From: Cytophagaceae bacterium
Lineage (GTDB): Bacteria; Bacteroidota; Bacteroidia; Cytophagales; UBA9547
Assembly: GCA_027488865.1 (NCBI GenBank)
Contig: JAIYAU010000025.1
Span: 254,359-318,358, forward strand
DNA length: 64,000 nucleotides
Reading direction: 5' to 3'
Shown: positions 18,082 through 26,205 of the stretch, piece after piece
How the letters are laid out: every line of letters begins with the position of its first letter
Numbering within the stretch: position 1 is the stretch's first letter
The notes under the pieces: model-generated
The model's database searches: none
What the model was told of the DNA's origin: nothing
The model's input: the letters and a program-made list of their open reading frames with translations, nothing else
Position numbers and translations under genes: made by a program

Positions 18082-18309
18082 TTAAGACTCGTTTTCAAAA
18101 TATGTCAATGCTTTAGATGGACAACGCGAAACTTGATTTTTTATTATTTCTGTATCTGCGTTTTCTAGACGTATCCAAGGTTTAATTCTTGGATCAAAAA
18201 CCTCTGGCAATCCTCTAAAACAAACGCCAGAATGTGTACATAAACCAGAATTCCAAACTACAGTGATATCCTCATTTTTGTAGTGTTTAACAATATTTTT
18301 AGCATCCAT
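18082..18309 (-). CDS. YjdI-type (4Fe-4S) mono-cluster protein
   Basis: A 75-residue ferredoxin-like protein of the DUF1271/Fer4_19 family. The cluster ligands are visible in G-L-C-T-H-S-G-V-C-F-R-G and S-R-C-P-S-K-A-L. In many genomes this family sits next to OsmC or acetyltransferase genes, as here: it lies 11 bp after osmC and 6 bp before the second pirin. A redox role in stress metabolism is likely but untested. Confidence 0.9.
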   Translation of the reverse strand: MDAKNIVKHYKNEDITVVWNSGLCTHSGVCFRGLPEVFDPRIKPWIRLENADTEIIKNQVSRCPSKALTYFENES

Positions 18310-18320
18310 TTTATCTTTAT

Positions 18321-18707
18321 TTAAATATTTAACTTGGTGTTTATTTCTATATTATTAGTTAAGATCTTGTGTACAGGGCAAGCATTAGCAATTTGCAAAA
18401 GCCTCTCGTGCTGCTCATTAGATAATTTTTCACTAAAACTAATTTTCCTTTCGAAACTAGTGACTGACTCTTTTCTTAGCAAATCCAACTCTACTGAAAT
18501 TTGCCCTACCTCCCATCCCTTGCGCTGTACATACATTTGTAAGGTAATAACTGTACAGCTGCCTAGTGCCGAAAGTAAATACTCGAAAGGATTGGGACCC
18601 AAATCTTTACCACCTTTATCCACAGGCTCATCAGCCAACATCGTATGATTACCTGTATATATAACTACCTTATAATTTGTACCCGAACTTATAACTGTTG
18701 TATTCAT
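18321..18707 (-). CDS. OsmC-family peroxiredoxin-like protein
   Basis: A 128-residue OsmC/Ohr-fold protein with both catalytic cysteines: one in A-L-G-S-C-T-V-I-T and one in N-A-C-P-V-H-K-I-L. Family members reduce organic hydroperoxides with these thiols. The sequence (YLLSALGSCT, ACPVHKIL) is closer to the YhfA/OsmC-like group than to Ohr. Cytoplasmic, third gene of the MarR-pirin operon, 8 bp after the upstream pirin. Confidence 0.93.
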   Translation of the reverse strand: MNTTVISSGTNYKVVIYTGNHTMLADEPVDKGGKDLGPNPFEYLLSALGSCTVITLQMYVQRKGWEVGQISVELDLLRKESVTSFERKISFSEKLSNEQHERLLQIANACPVHKILTNNIEINTKLNI

Positions 18708-18715
18708 GGCTTAAA

Positions 18716-19432
18716 TTAAATGCTAAATTCCATAGGTATTTCTATCAACAGAATTTGTGCTTGGCTTTGTGCTGTTAATTGTAATTGTTCTAACTCCCAC
18801 AAACCTAGCGCATCTCTTTTTGCTAAAGTTTGATTATCAATTACCACCTCGCCATCAATAACAAAAACATAAACGCCATGTTGTTTATTCTGTAAATTAT
18901 AGCTTATAGAATTACCTTTCTCCAAAGTTGTCAAAGCAAAATAAGCATCTTGATTGATCCAAATTGCGTCTTGGTGGGTTGGAGAAACCACAAATTGCCA
19001 GTCATTTATTCTGTTATTGGGCGAAAATGTCTTTTGTTCATATCTTGGAGCAATATTTTTCTCTTTAGGAAAAATCCATATTTGGAAAAACTCTACTGCT
19101 TTATCTTTGTTATGGTTAAATTCTGAATGAGAAATTCCACTACCAGCGGACATAATTTGCACATCGTTTTGACGAATTATTTCATGCCTACCGGTACTGT
19201 CTTTGTGCTCAAGATCTCCAAATGTAGGAATTGAAACAATTTCCATATTGTTATGAGGGTGAGTTCCAAACCCCATTCCAGCTGCCACAGTATCGTCATT
19301 TAATACACGTAATGCGCCAAAATTCATTTTATCCTTATCTTGAAAGGTACCAAAGCTAAAGCTATGAAAACTCTTTAACCAACCGTGATTTACAAACCCT
19401 CTTTCGGTGCTTTTGTGCAATATAGTTTTCAT
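18716..19432 (-). CDS. Pirin-family protein (cytoplasmic)
   Basis: A 238-residue two-domain cupin of the pirin family without a signal peptide. It has G-F-G-T-H-P-H-N-N-M-E-I-V and S-A-G-S-G-I-S-H-S-E, with the His/His/His/Glu metal site of the N-terminal cupin, and the R-D-A-L-G-L-W motif shared by bacterial pirins (R-D-A-I-G-I-W in the neighbouring paralogue). Transcribed from the marR side; a 12-bp palindrome also found upstream of marR lies 23-34 bp before its ATG. Pirins are often induced by oxidative or electrophilic stress. Confidence 0.94.
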   Translation of the reverse strand: MKTILHKSTERGFVNHGWLKSFHSFSFGTFQDKDKMNFGALRVLNDDTVAAGMGFGTHPHNNMEIVSIPTFGDLEHKDSTGRHEIIRQNDVQIMSAGSGISHSEFNHNKDKAVEFFQIWIFPKEKNIAPRYEQKTFSPNNRINDWQFVVSPTHQDAIWINQDAYFALTTLEKGNSISYNLQNKQHGVYVFVIDGEVVIDNQTLAKRDALGLWELEQLQLTAQSQAQILLIEIPMEFSI

Positions 19433-19454
19433 AAAAGTACGTTTAATATTATAG

Positions 19455-19466
19455 TTGTATATACAA
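19455..19466. promoter_or_regulatory. Putative MarR operator upstream of the pirin gene
   Basis: TTGTATATACAA is a perfect 12-bp palindrome in the marR-pirin intergenic space. The same core occurs upstream of marR (19944-19955). Two copies flanking a MarR-family gene suggest autoregulation plus control of the pirin-osmC genes. Confidence 0.6.
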
Positions 19467-19485
19467 TTAAATTAAATAAAAAGTT

Positions 19486-19932
19486 TCATTCATTTCGTAA
19501 TTTATCTAACAATACACTTAACAGCTCTGCCTCAATATCACTAAGTCTATTTATCTCTTTGTTTATTGCAACATCATCAATTTTGTTTAATAATTTGAGC
19601 CCTTCGCTGGATATTGCTAACTGCACCTCTCTCCTATCTTCTTCTGATTGCTTCTTTTCAACTAGATTTTTAACTACAAGTTTATCAATAATTCGCGTTA
19701 CGTTTGAACCCCTGTCAATCATTCGCAAAGCAATATCTTTGGCGCACAGTAAATTAGGCAAAGAACCTTTTAAAATCCTAAGTACGTTAAACTGCTCTTC
19801 GGTTAGTTGAAACTGCTTTAAATACCTGTTGATGCGAGTATGAATCCAACTTGCTGTAAAAAGGACATTAACGGAAGCCTCTTGTTGTTTGCTTGCGAAA
19901 TGATTTACTCCTAATTCTTGTGCAATTTTCAT
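19486..19932 (-). CDS. MarR-family transcriptional regulator
   Basis: A 148-residue winged-helix regulator with the MarR DNA-binding core: helix L-T-E-E-Q-F-N-V-L-R-I-L-K, recognition region LCAKDIALRMIDRGSNVTRIIDKLV, and the wing with E-E-D-R-R-E-V-Q-L-A-I-S. The D-R-R wing motif is diagnostic. A single cysteine lies in the helix-turn-helix region (LLCAKD), not at the N-terminal redox position of OhrR, so the signal is not predictable. Heads the operon with two pirins, OsmC and YjdI; likely represses it through the paired palindromes. Confidence 0.93.
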   Translation of the reverse strand: MKIAQELGVNHFASKQQEASVNVLFTASWIHTRINRYLKQFQLTEEQFNVLRILKGSLPNLLCAKDIALRMIDRGSNVTRIIDKLVVKNLVEKKQSEEDRREVQLAISSEGLKLLNKIDDVAINKEINRLSDIEAELLSVLLDKLRNE

Positions 19933-19936
19933 TGCA

Positions 19937-19971
19937 CAAATATATGTATATACAATTATAATAAAAACAAA
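19937..19971 (-). promoter_or_regulatory. Candidate marR promoter overlapped by its operator
   Basis: On the minus strand, TATATTTG (complement of 19937-19944) fits TAnnTTTG and TTTG (complement of 19968-19971) lies 23 nt upstream. The ATG is only four bases past the -7 element. The palindrome at 19944-19955 sits between the two promoter elements, ideally placed for steric repression. Confidence 0.5.
19944..19955. promoter_or_regulatory. Putative MarR operator upstream of marR
   Basis: ATGTATATACAA contains the perfect 10-bp palindrome TGTATATACA shared with the site at 19455-19466; ten bases of shared core plus flanking AA. It lies between the -33 and -7 elements of the marR promoter candidate. 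Confidence 0.6.
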
Positions 19972-20168
19972 AATGCTCTAGTTTAATGTGATTTTAAAAT
20001 TTACATTTCTTTATTTGCACTAAAAAAATTGACTGAAATTTTAGTAGATTTTATTGCAAAAATATTCGAGTATGTAAAATGGCTAATACACTTAAACTTA
20101 ATTTAAGATTTTGAACAAAACCTTAAAAAATTAAACGAGTATAAATATTTACTTAAAATTATTAATTA

Positions 20169-21155
20169 GTGAACATAAAACTTTTATTCTTGCTTGTGTT
20201 AGGTGTGTTTTATCACCAAATTGTTAAGTGTCAAACTCCCACCATTGTAGACAGATATGGTCAACTTCGGGTAGAAGGAAGTTATATACTTGGTCAAAAT
20301 GGTGATACAGTACAACTTAGAGGCATGTCTATGTTTTGGAGCCAATGGATGGGCCAATATTATAATGCCAGCTGCATTAAATGGCTACGTGACGATTGGA
20401 ATTGTACCGTTGTGCGGGCTGCATTAGGTGTAGAAAGTGGTGGATATTTAGAAAATCCGTACGAGGAAGTACCCAAAATAAAAAGAGTGGTTGACGCGGC
20501 CATCAAAAATGGTATTTATGTAATTATAGATTATCATAGCCATGAGGCGCATAAAAACCCGGCAGCGGCAAAAAAGTTTTTTACAGAAATGGCCAAAAAA
20601 TATGGCACCTATCCCAATGTTATGTATGAAATATACAATGAACCATTGCAAGAAACCTCATGGAGTAAAGATATAAAGCCATATGCAGAGTCAATAATAA
20701 GTACAATTCGCACTTACGACCCTGACAATATTATTATTTGTGGTACGAGACAATGGTCACAGTTAGTAGACGAAGCTGCTAGTGACCCGATTAAAGATAA
20801 AAACACCGTATACACCTTACATTATTATGCAGCATCCCATGGTCAATCACTTAGAGATGAGGCAGAGGCTGCCATAAAAAAAGGCATCGCATTATTTGTT
20901 TCAGAATTTGGCACCTGCGACTATTCTGGTAATGGTACATTAGATTATGAAGCCTCAAAAATATGGTGGGACTTTTTAGATAAATATAAAATAAGTTGGT
21001 GCAATTGGTCAATTGCAGATAAAAATGAAACAGCCTCAGCTTTACAATTTGGAGTGTCTTGGAGCGGCAATTGGAAAATAGAAAAACTTAGTCCTTCTGG
21101 TAAATTTGTAAGAGAAGAAATTATCAAAAAGAATTCAATCTTATTTCAAAAATAA
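20169..21155 (+). CDS. Secreted GH5 cellulase (endoglucanase)
   Basis: A 328-residue glycoside hydrolase family 5 enzyme, likely subfamily 2, with a GTG start and a signal peptide ending near VKCQ; no ATG fits. The (beta/alpha)8 barrel shows L-R-G-M-S-M-F-W early on, D-Y-H-S-H-E-A-H, the acid/base E158 in Y-E-I-Y-N-E-P and the nucleophile E246 in F-V-S-E-F-G-T, followed by the C-N-W-S-I-A-D-K-N-E-T loop. It cleaves beta-1,4-glucan chains outside the cytoplasm. There is no carbohydrate-binding module or T9SS tail, and it is monocistronic. Confidence 0.94.
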   Translation: MNIKLLFLLVLGVFYHQIVKCQTPTIVDRYGQLRVEGSYILGQNGDTVQLRGMSMFWSQWMGQYYNASCIKWLRDDWNCTVVRAALGVESGGYLENPYEEVPKIKRVVDAAIKNGIYVIIDYHSHEAHKNPAAAKKFFTEMAKKYGTYPNVMYEIYNEPLQETSWSKDIKPYAESIISTIRTYDPDNIIICGTRQWSQLVDEAASDPIKDKNTVYTLHYYAASHGQSLRDEAEAAIKKGIALFVSEFGTCDYSGNGTLDYEASKIWWDFLDKYKISWCNWSIADKNETASALQFGVSWSGNWKIEKLSPSGKFVREEIIKKNSILFQK

Positions 21156-21238
21156 AAGTGGTTAAAATATACCCATGATTGAGATTTTCTTCTGCTTTTG
21201 TTGAATTTTATAAATTAACTTTAGCTTATCGAGTTAAT

Positions 21239-21299
21239 ATACGCTCCAAATGTTTAAGTTTTTATTTTAAACAAAGTGCTTAACATTTGGAGCGTGTAT
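21239..21299. repeat. Long inverted repeat between the convergent GH5 and sbtA genes
   Basis: A 20-nt arm (21239-21258) and a 21-nt arm (21279-21299) pair over nearly their full length, around CTCCAAATGTT/AACATTTGGAG, with one bulged A and a small mismatch near the end, loop 20 nt. It sits between two converging genes, so it may stop transcription both ways, but neither strand shows a T-tract after the stem. Alternatively a degenerate repeat element. Confidence 0.75.
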
Positions 21300-21354
21300 T
21301 ATTAGTTAATCTCTAAAATATTACCAAGTTTTAATCCAGTAGCATTAACTTAAT

Positions 21355-22317
21355 TTATAAATATTGCACAACTGCGTAATAAATTGGTATACCAATGCTT
21401 ATGTTAATTGGAAAAGTTATACCAAGTGCCATCGGAATATATAACCCAGGATCAGCTTTAGGTGCTGCAAGTTTCATAGCTGCTGGAACAGCTATGTAGG
21501 ATGCGCTGGCTGCTAGAATTGCGAAAATAAACCTATTACCAACATTATGTGTTACAAATTGGCTTAAATAAGCAACTACAACGCCATTTATTAAAGGTAC
21601 AACAATAGCAAAAAGGCTAACAAAAAGACCATATTTTTTAAATACAGAAAATCGTTGAGCAGTGACCATTCCCATTTCTAAAAGGAAAATAGCTAAAAAT
21701 CCTTTAAAAATATCGGTTGTAAAAGGTTTAATTCCTTCAGCTTGTTTAGAATCTGCAATCAATCCAATCACCAAACTCCCTATAATTAATAGCACACTTC
21801 CGTTAGTAAATGAATGTCTTATGATTTCGTGAAGTGGACCGTCATGTCCATCATTTTTTTCATAGTGTCGCATCAAAACCACCCCTACAATAATTGCAGG
21901 CGCCTCCATTAAGGCCATTACAGCCACCATATGTCCGTCAAATTTAATCTGTTGTGCATCTAAAAAGGCAACTGCGGATACAAAAGTTACTGCGCTTACT
22001 GATCCATAAGCCGCCGCCACAGCACCAGCGTCGCTAATACTTATTTTTCGCTTTAATATAAAAAAAGTGTATAACGGTATAATTGCCGCTACAAACAACC
22101 CAAAACAAATGGACAACAATATTTCAAACGAAAAGCTACTATGTGCAAGTTCCTGCCCTCCTTTAAAACCGATGGAAAACAATAGATATAATGAAATAAA
22201 CTTACTTGTACTAGAAGGAATTTGCAAATCGCTTTTTACTATGGTGGCTAACATGCCTAGTACAAAAAACAGCAAAGTAGGATTTGTAAGATTAGAAAGT
22301 AGAATTTGAATATCCAT
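21355..22317 (-). CDS. sbtA: Sodium-dependent bicarbonate transporter (SbtA family)
   Basis: A 320-residue integral membrane protein with ten or so predicted helices, including G-F-K-G-G-Q-E-L, the A-A-A-Y-G-S-V-S-A-V-T-F segment and A-S-A-S-Y-I-A-V-P-A-A-M-K, the latter two with small-residue helix breaks as in SbtA. SbtA takes up HCO3- with Na+ in cyanobacteria; homologues occur in heterotrophic Bacteroidota where they may feed carboxylation reactions. Downstream gene of a three-gene operon with a CutA/PII-like protein and a small helical protein. Confidence 0.9.
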   Translation of the reverse strand: MDIQILLSNLTNPTLLFFVLGMLATIVKSDLQIPSSTSKFISLYLLFSIGFKGGQELAHSSFSFEILLSICFGLFVAAIIPLYTFFILKRKISISDAGAVAAAYGSVSAVTFVSAVAFLDAQQIKFDGHMVAVMALMEAPAIIVGVVLMRHYEKNDGHDGPLHEIIRHSFTNGSVLLIIGSLVIGLIADSKQAEGIKPFTTDIFKGFLAIFLLEMGMVTAQRFSVFKKYGLFVSLFAIVVPLINGVVVAYLSQFVTHNVGNRFIFAILAASASYIAVPAAMKLAAPKADPGLYIPMALGITFPINISIGIPIYYAVVQYL

Positions 22318-22347
22318 TTTTGTATGTTGATCTAAGAAACTAAATTG

Positions 22348-22659
22348 TTAGGATTTTATAGTTGAATTTCTAATTAGGTCATCGAATGTATGGTTAGCTT
22401 GCGTAATAGGCATTGAAAAAATAGGCACATTTTCGCCATGTTTTTCTTGAATTAACCTTTCTATCTGGGAAAAAAGTAGTGATTTGGTCTGTGCGGTAAT
22501 TACAGAATGGATACTTCTTTCAATACGATCATCAGCTAATCTATACGATACATTGTCAATATCGATAGACGCGTTAGCTATGAGCTTAAGTGCTAATAGT
22601 TCGTTTACCACCTCTTGTGCTTCCTTAGCTTGTTCTAAATAGATTATAATATTTACCAT
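22348..22659 (-). CDS. CutA/PII-like small protein in the sbtA operon
   Basis: A 103-residue protein whose pattern resembles the CutA1 trimeric ferredoxin-like fold: E-A-Q-E-V-V-N-E-L-L-A-L-K-L-I-A-N-A-S at the start, an I-E-R-S-I-H-S-V-I-T-A-Q-T-K strand/helix, and a closing P-I-F-S-M-P-I-T segment where CutA has P-E-x-x-x-x-P. CutA and PII/SbtB proteins share this fold. It lies 30 bp before sbtA, the place SbtB (a PII-like inhibitor of SbtA) has in cyanobacteria. The CutA-like assignment is by eye; a role as regulator of SbtA is inference from context. Confidence 0.6.
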   Translation of the reverse strand: MVNIIIYLEQAKEAQEVVNELLALKLIANASIDIDNVSYRLADDRIERSIHSVITAQTKSLLFSQIERLIQEKHGENVPIFSMPITQANHTFDDLIRNSTIKS

Positions 22660-22686
22660 AAATTTTATTTAAGCAATTTAATTTTA

Positions 22687-22926
22687 CTACAACTCAACTT
22701 TCACATCCACGGTAACCGATTGTGTAATTTTCTTAAAATGTACATTAAGTTCATATAGGTCTTTTTGTAACTGGATAATTCTACTTTCGCGCATTTTTAT
22801 ATCTTCCTCTGAAGATTCACGAGTAATTTTATTTTCATGAAACTTGATTTTTACGTAAAGCATTTGTGTCAATATGATCTCAATTTCTTTGGGAGTAAAC
22901 GTTCCCTTTATCAAATTTATTTTCAT
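22687..22926 (-). CDS. Small helical protein of unknown function in the sbtA operon
   Basis: A 79-residue protein that I do not recognise. It starts M-K-I-N-L-I-K-G-T-F-T-P-K-E, has a charged helical stretch in the middle (about 30-58, RESRIIQLQKDLYEL) that could form a coiled coil, and a beta-like end. Upstream of the CutA-like gene by 27 bp, so probably co-transcribed with sbtA. No signal peptide or transmembrane segment. Size, codon use and operon position support a real gene. Confidence 0.6.
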   Translation of the reverse strand: MKINLIKGTFTPKEIEIILTQMLYVKIKFHENKITRESSEEDIKMRESRIIQLQKDLYELNVHFKKITQSVTVDVKVEL

Positions 22927-23000
22927 TGTAATTAGTTTAAGGCATTGATTTATAATTAATTATTTTTAGTAGCAAGTTATAGGAATGAATTGAGTCTATT

Positions 23001-23026
23001 AACAGTCCCTACCATGAGGGACTGTT
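23001..23026. repeat. Hairpin downstream of icd
   Basis: AACAGTCCCT and AGGGACTGTT form a perfect 10-bp stem with loop ACCATG, 10 bp past the icd stop and 74 bp upstream of the next minus-strand gene. No T-tract follows on either strand. It may terminate or attenuate icd transcription, or protect its 3' end. Confidence 0.65.
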
Positions 23027-23036
23027 GGCGTGTCAA

Positions 23037-24473
23037 TTATTGTCCTTGACCCAAAGAATAGGCCAATTTTCCATCAAACTTATATAAGTTCTCTGTTTTA
23101 ATTATGTCTAAACCATTGGCAACAAACTGGTTCATTATAGAAATCAGCTCATCCAACGTTACTGTTTGATCATCATCTGCTTTAAATCTACATCTCCAGT
23201 GATCAGTTAAAAAAGTCTCACTAAATCCATCTGGGTACACTTTTATACCTCTATTCGAAATCATATTTAGCTTAACTCTTGAAGTATTAAGTGCTTCCAC
23301 CTTGGCCCCTAGTTCGTTGGCATTATTCCCAGACCAGTGTAAAAATAAATCAAAACCAACAAGATCCTTTTTAGCAGGGGCTTTTCGCACATATGGCTTC
23401 AAAACCAATTCTTTAGAGTTTGCATAATTTACAGGTACTAATTTTTGAGGCTTTTGGCCTAGTCTAGCAATTACCGCCTGGGCAAATTCATGAGTTCCTA
23501 CCTTTTGAGTACTTATTCCTTCTTTATAGATGTCATAGGTGTGTATTCCATCTTCAAGTGTTTTTAGCCAAGCATTTTGAACCTTTTCTGCTATATCACT
23601 TTGTCCTATGTGTGTGAGCATTAAAATTGCACCTTGGAGTAGTCCCGACGGATTAGCTACATTTTGTCCAGCGCGCCTTGGAGCTGAACCATGAATAGCC
23701 TCAAACATAGCGCATTCTGTACCAATATTTGCTGAGCCTGCTAAACCAACTGAACCAGCTATTTGTGCAGCTATATCAGATAATACATCACCATAAAGGT
23801 TCAGTGTTACTATTACGTCGAATGCTTCAGGTGTATCCGCCATTTTAGCAGCACCAATATCTATAATCCAGTGTTCTTGCTCAATTTCTGGATATTCTTG
23901 TCCGATTTCGTTAAATATTTGGTGAAACAAACCATCTGTTTGCTTCATTATATTGTCTTTGGTAAAACATGTCACCTTTTTTCTGGCATATTGTTTAGCG
24001 TATTCAAACGCATATCGTATTATCTTTTCACAGCCTGGGCGACTAATTAATTTTAAACATTGTACTACTTCATCCGTCTGACGATGCTCTATGCCTGCAT
24101 ACAAGTCTTCTTCGTTTTCACGAATAATAACGATATCCATTTTTGGATGTTTAGTTTCTACAAAAGGATATAAACTTTGACATGGACGCACATTTGCAAA
24201 TAAACCTAACATTTTACGAGTAGTCACATTGAGGCTTTTATAGCCTCCTCCCTGAGGTGTGGTAATGGGTGCTTTTAAAAACACCTTGTTTCTTCTAATG
24301 ATGTCCCAAGATTCTTTGGCGATCCCAGAGGTATTACCAGATAAGTAAACTTTTTCTCCTACCTCGATTTCGTCAATTTCAATTTTTGCACCAGCAGCCT
24401 TGATAATATCGAGCGTGGCATCCATAATTTCCGGACCTATTCCGTCCCCTTTTGCAACGGTTACTTTTGTCAT
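23037..24473 (-). CDS. icd: NADP-dependent isocitrate dehydrogenase
   Basis: A 478-residue isocitrate dehydrogenase of the isopropylmalate-dehydrogenase superfamily. It shows V-A-K-G-D-G-I-G-P-E-I, K-A-P-I-T-T-P-Q-G-G-G-Y-K-S-L-N-V-T-T-R, the R-E-N-E-E-D-L-Y-A-G-I-E motif and E-A-I-H-G-S-A-P-R-R-A-G. The extra C-terminal domain (about 340-478) matches the Thermus/Bacteroidota long type. It converts isocitrate to 2-oxoglutarate and CO2. Divergent from the LysR gene, from which it is separated by 91 bp; the sbtA operon follows after a hairpin. Confidence 0.92.
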   Translation of the reverse strand: MTKVTVAKGDGIGPEIMDATLDIIKAAGAKIEIDEIEVGEKVYLSGNTSGIAKESWDIIRRNKVFLKAPITTPQGGGYKSLNVTTRKMLGLFANVRPCQSLYPFVETKHPKMDIVIIRENEEDLYAGIEHRQTDEVVQCLKLISRPGCEKIIRYAFEYAKQYARKKVTCFTKDNIMKQTDGLFHQIFNEIGQEYPEIEQEHWIIDIGAAKMADTPEAFDVIVTLNLYGDVLSDIAAQIAGSVGLAGSANIGTECAMFEAIHGSAPRRAGQNVANPSGLLQGAILMLTHIGQSDIAEKVQNAWLKTLEDGIHTYDIYKEGISTQKVGTHEFAQAVIARLGQKPQKLVPVNYANSKELVLKPYVRKAPAKKDLVGFDLFLHWSGNNANELGAKVEALNTSRVKLNMISNRGIKVYPDGFSETFLTDHWRCRFKADDDQTVTLDELISIMNQFVANGLDIIKTENLYKFDGKLAYSLGQGQ

Positions 24474-24564
24474 AGTGGTTTAATATTTTTTGTTTGTACA
24501 AAAATATGGCAGGACATTTATATATTTTTATTTATATTTGTTATAATATACATAAACATTATTT

Positions 24565-25494
24565 ATGAATTATACCTTACATCAACTTCAAGTGTTCATG
24601 AAAGTAGTGCAAGCCCAAAGCATTACAAGGGCTTCTGAAGAGCTTTTTATGAGCCAACCAGCTGTTTCAATACAACTTAAGAATTTTCAAGATCAATTTG
24701 ACATACCTCTCTCAGAAGTAGTAGGTAGAAAGTTGTTTATAACAGAATTCGGTTATGAAATATACCAAATGGCACAAAAAATAATGGATCAAGTCTATGC
24801 GATCAACTACAAAACCCAAATTTTTAAAGGATTTTTAGCAGGGAGGTTGTCCATTTCAGTGGTATCCACAGGAAAATATGTGATGCCGTACTTTTTATCA
24901 GGTTTTATTAAAAGTCATGAACATCTTGAGTTGGTAATGGATGTAACCAATAAAAGTAAGGTGGTACAAAGCCTCGAACAAAATCAAGTAGATTTTGCAT
25001 TGGTGTCGGTAATGCCTGAAGGACTTAATTTAAACACGGAATCATTACTTGGCAATCATCTATACCTAATTGGCAACAGTGAACTAGCTCATAATTTGGA
25101 TATTAATGATTTGGAACTTTTACAAAAAATACCCTTAATATATCGTGAGGAAGGATCAGGTACAAGAATGGCCATGGAACAGTTTCTTAAAAAAACCAAT
25201 TTACAAGTAAAAAAGAAAATGGAACTTACTTCCAATGAAGCTGTTAAACAAGCAGTTATAGCTGGGTTGGGGTTTTCGATTATGCCTATAATTGGAATAA
25301 AACAAGAATTACAACAAGGGAATCTACAAATTATAAAGGTTCCAAATTTTCCTATTGTAACTGAATGGCGACTTGTTTGGCTATCTACAAAAAATCTTTC
25401 ACCTGTGGCACAAGGTTTTATTAATTATTTACAACTAGAAAAAGAATTTATCAAGCAGAAAAATTTTAGTTGGATAAATCAGTATGTGTCTTAA
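24565..25494 (+). CDS. LysR-family transcriptional regulator (CbbR-like)
   Basis: A 309-residue regulator with the N-terminal LysR HTH (about 3-62, LHQLQVFMKVV, S-Q-P-A-V-S-I-Q-L-K-N-F) followed by a two-lobed periplasmic-binding-like effector domain (about 90-295; IPLIYREEGSGTRMAMEQFL in the CbbR/CysB-like style). CbbR-type LysR proteins sense carbon metabolites and control CO2 fixation or bicarbonate uptake genes. It is divergent from icd and close to sbtA, so it may regulate either. The ligand is unknown. Confidence 0.85.
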   Translation: MNYTLHQLQVFMKVVQAQSITRASEELFMSQPAVSIQLKNFQDQFDIPLSEVVGRKLFITEFGYEIYQMAQKIMDQVYAINYKTQIFKGFLAGRLSISVVSTGKYVMPYFLSGFIKSHEHLELVMDVTNKSKVVQSLEQNQVDFALVSVMPEGLNLNTESLLGNHLYLIGNSELAHNLDINDLELLQKIPLIYREEGSGTRMAMEQFLKKTNLQVKKKMELTSNEAVKQAVIAGLGFSIMPIIGIKQELQQGNLQIIKVPNFPIVTEWRLVWLSTKNLSPVAQGFINYLQLEKEFIKQKNFSWINQYVS

Positions 25495-25547
25495 AAAATT
25501 AACTTACCCTACCAACAAAGTTGTATAATGATCTAAAATTTTAGGAG

Positions 25548-26135
25548 ATGGAATTAAAAGATGGCATTAACACTTTTTATGCCTCTAGTCAAAGTGCATG
25601 GAGAGATTGGTTAGAAACAAACCATCAAACAGAAAAATCGGTTTGGTTGATTATTTATAGAAAAGAAAGTGGCAAACCCAGTGTGTATTATCAAGAGGCT
25701 GTGGATGAAGCCCTTTGTTTTGGTTGGATTGATAGCAAACCAAATAAAAGAGATCATGAAAGTTATTATCAATTTTTTGCAAAGCGGAATCCTAAAAGCA
25801 ACTGGAGCAAGGTAAATAAATTAAAAGTTGAAAGACTTTTAGCAGAAGGACTTATGACCGCCCAAGGCTTAAAGATGATAGAAATAGCCAAACAAAATGG
25901 CAATTGGTCGGCCTTAGATGAAATAGAAGAATTAACAATTCCTCAAGATTTACAATTATTGCTCAATTCAAATACCATTGCAACAGACAATTGGAATAAT
26001 TTTTCTCGATCTTCTAAAAGGGGAATTTTAGAATGGATATTAAATGCAAAACGCCCTGAAACACGACAAAAAAGAATTGAAGAAACTGTTACCCTTGCTG
26101 CTCAAAATATTAAAGCGAATCATTATCAAAAATAA
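25548..26135 (+). CDS. YdeI/OmpD-associated family protein
   Basis: A 195-residue protein with the YdeI pattern: F-Y-A-S-S-Q-S-A-W-R-D-W-L-E near the start, then E-A-V-D-E-A-L-C-F-G-W-I-D-S-K, and a C-terminal K-R-P-E-T-R-Q-K-R-I-E-E-T segment. The family is linked to stress resistance in Salmonella/E. coli, but the biochemical role is not settled. An AGGAG ribosome-binding site lies directly against the ATG, closer than usual. Single gene between the LysR regulator and an OmpA-like gene. Confidence 0.88.
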   Translation: MELKDGINTFYASSQSAWRDWLETNHQTEKSVWLIIYRKESGKPSVYYQEAVDEALCFGWIDSKPNKRDHESYYQFFAKRNPKSNWSKVNKLKVERLLAEGLMTAQGLKMIEIAKQNGNWSALDEIEELTIPQDLQLLLNSNTIATDNWNNFSRSSKRGILEWILNAKRPETRQKRIEETVTLAAQNIKANHYQK

Positions 26136-26205
26136 TGTTGATAGTTGCCAACTAGGTCTGTGGATAAGTTCTACTTAACTGCGCTTGTAAATTGCTTGGT
26201 TGAAA

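Noticed and set aside
17308-19932. MarR gene as an OhrR-type regulator
   Set aside because: The N-terminal redox cysteine of OhrR is missing; its only cysteine is in the HTH region, so the inducer is left open.
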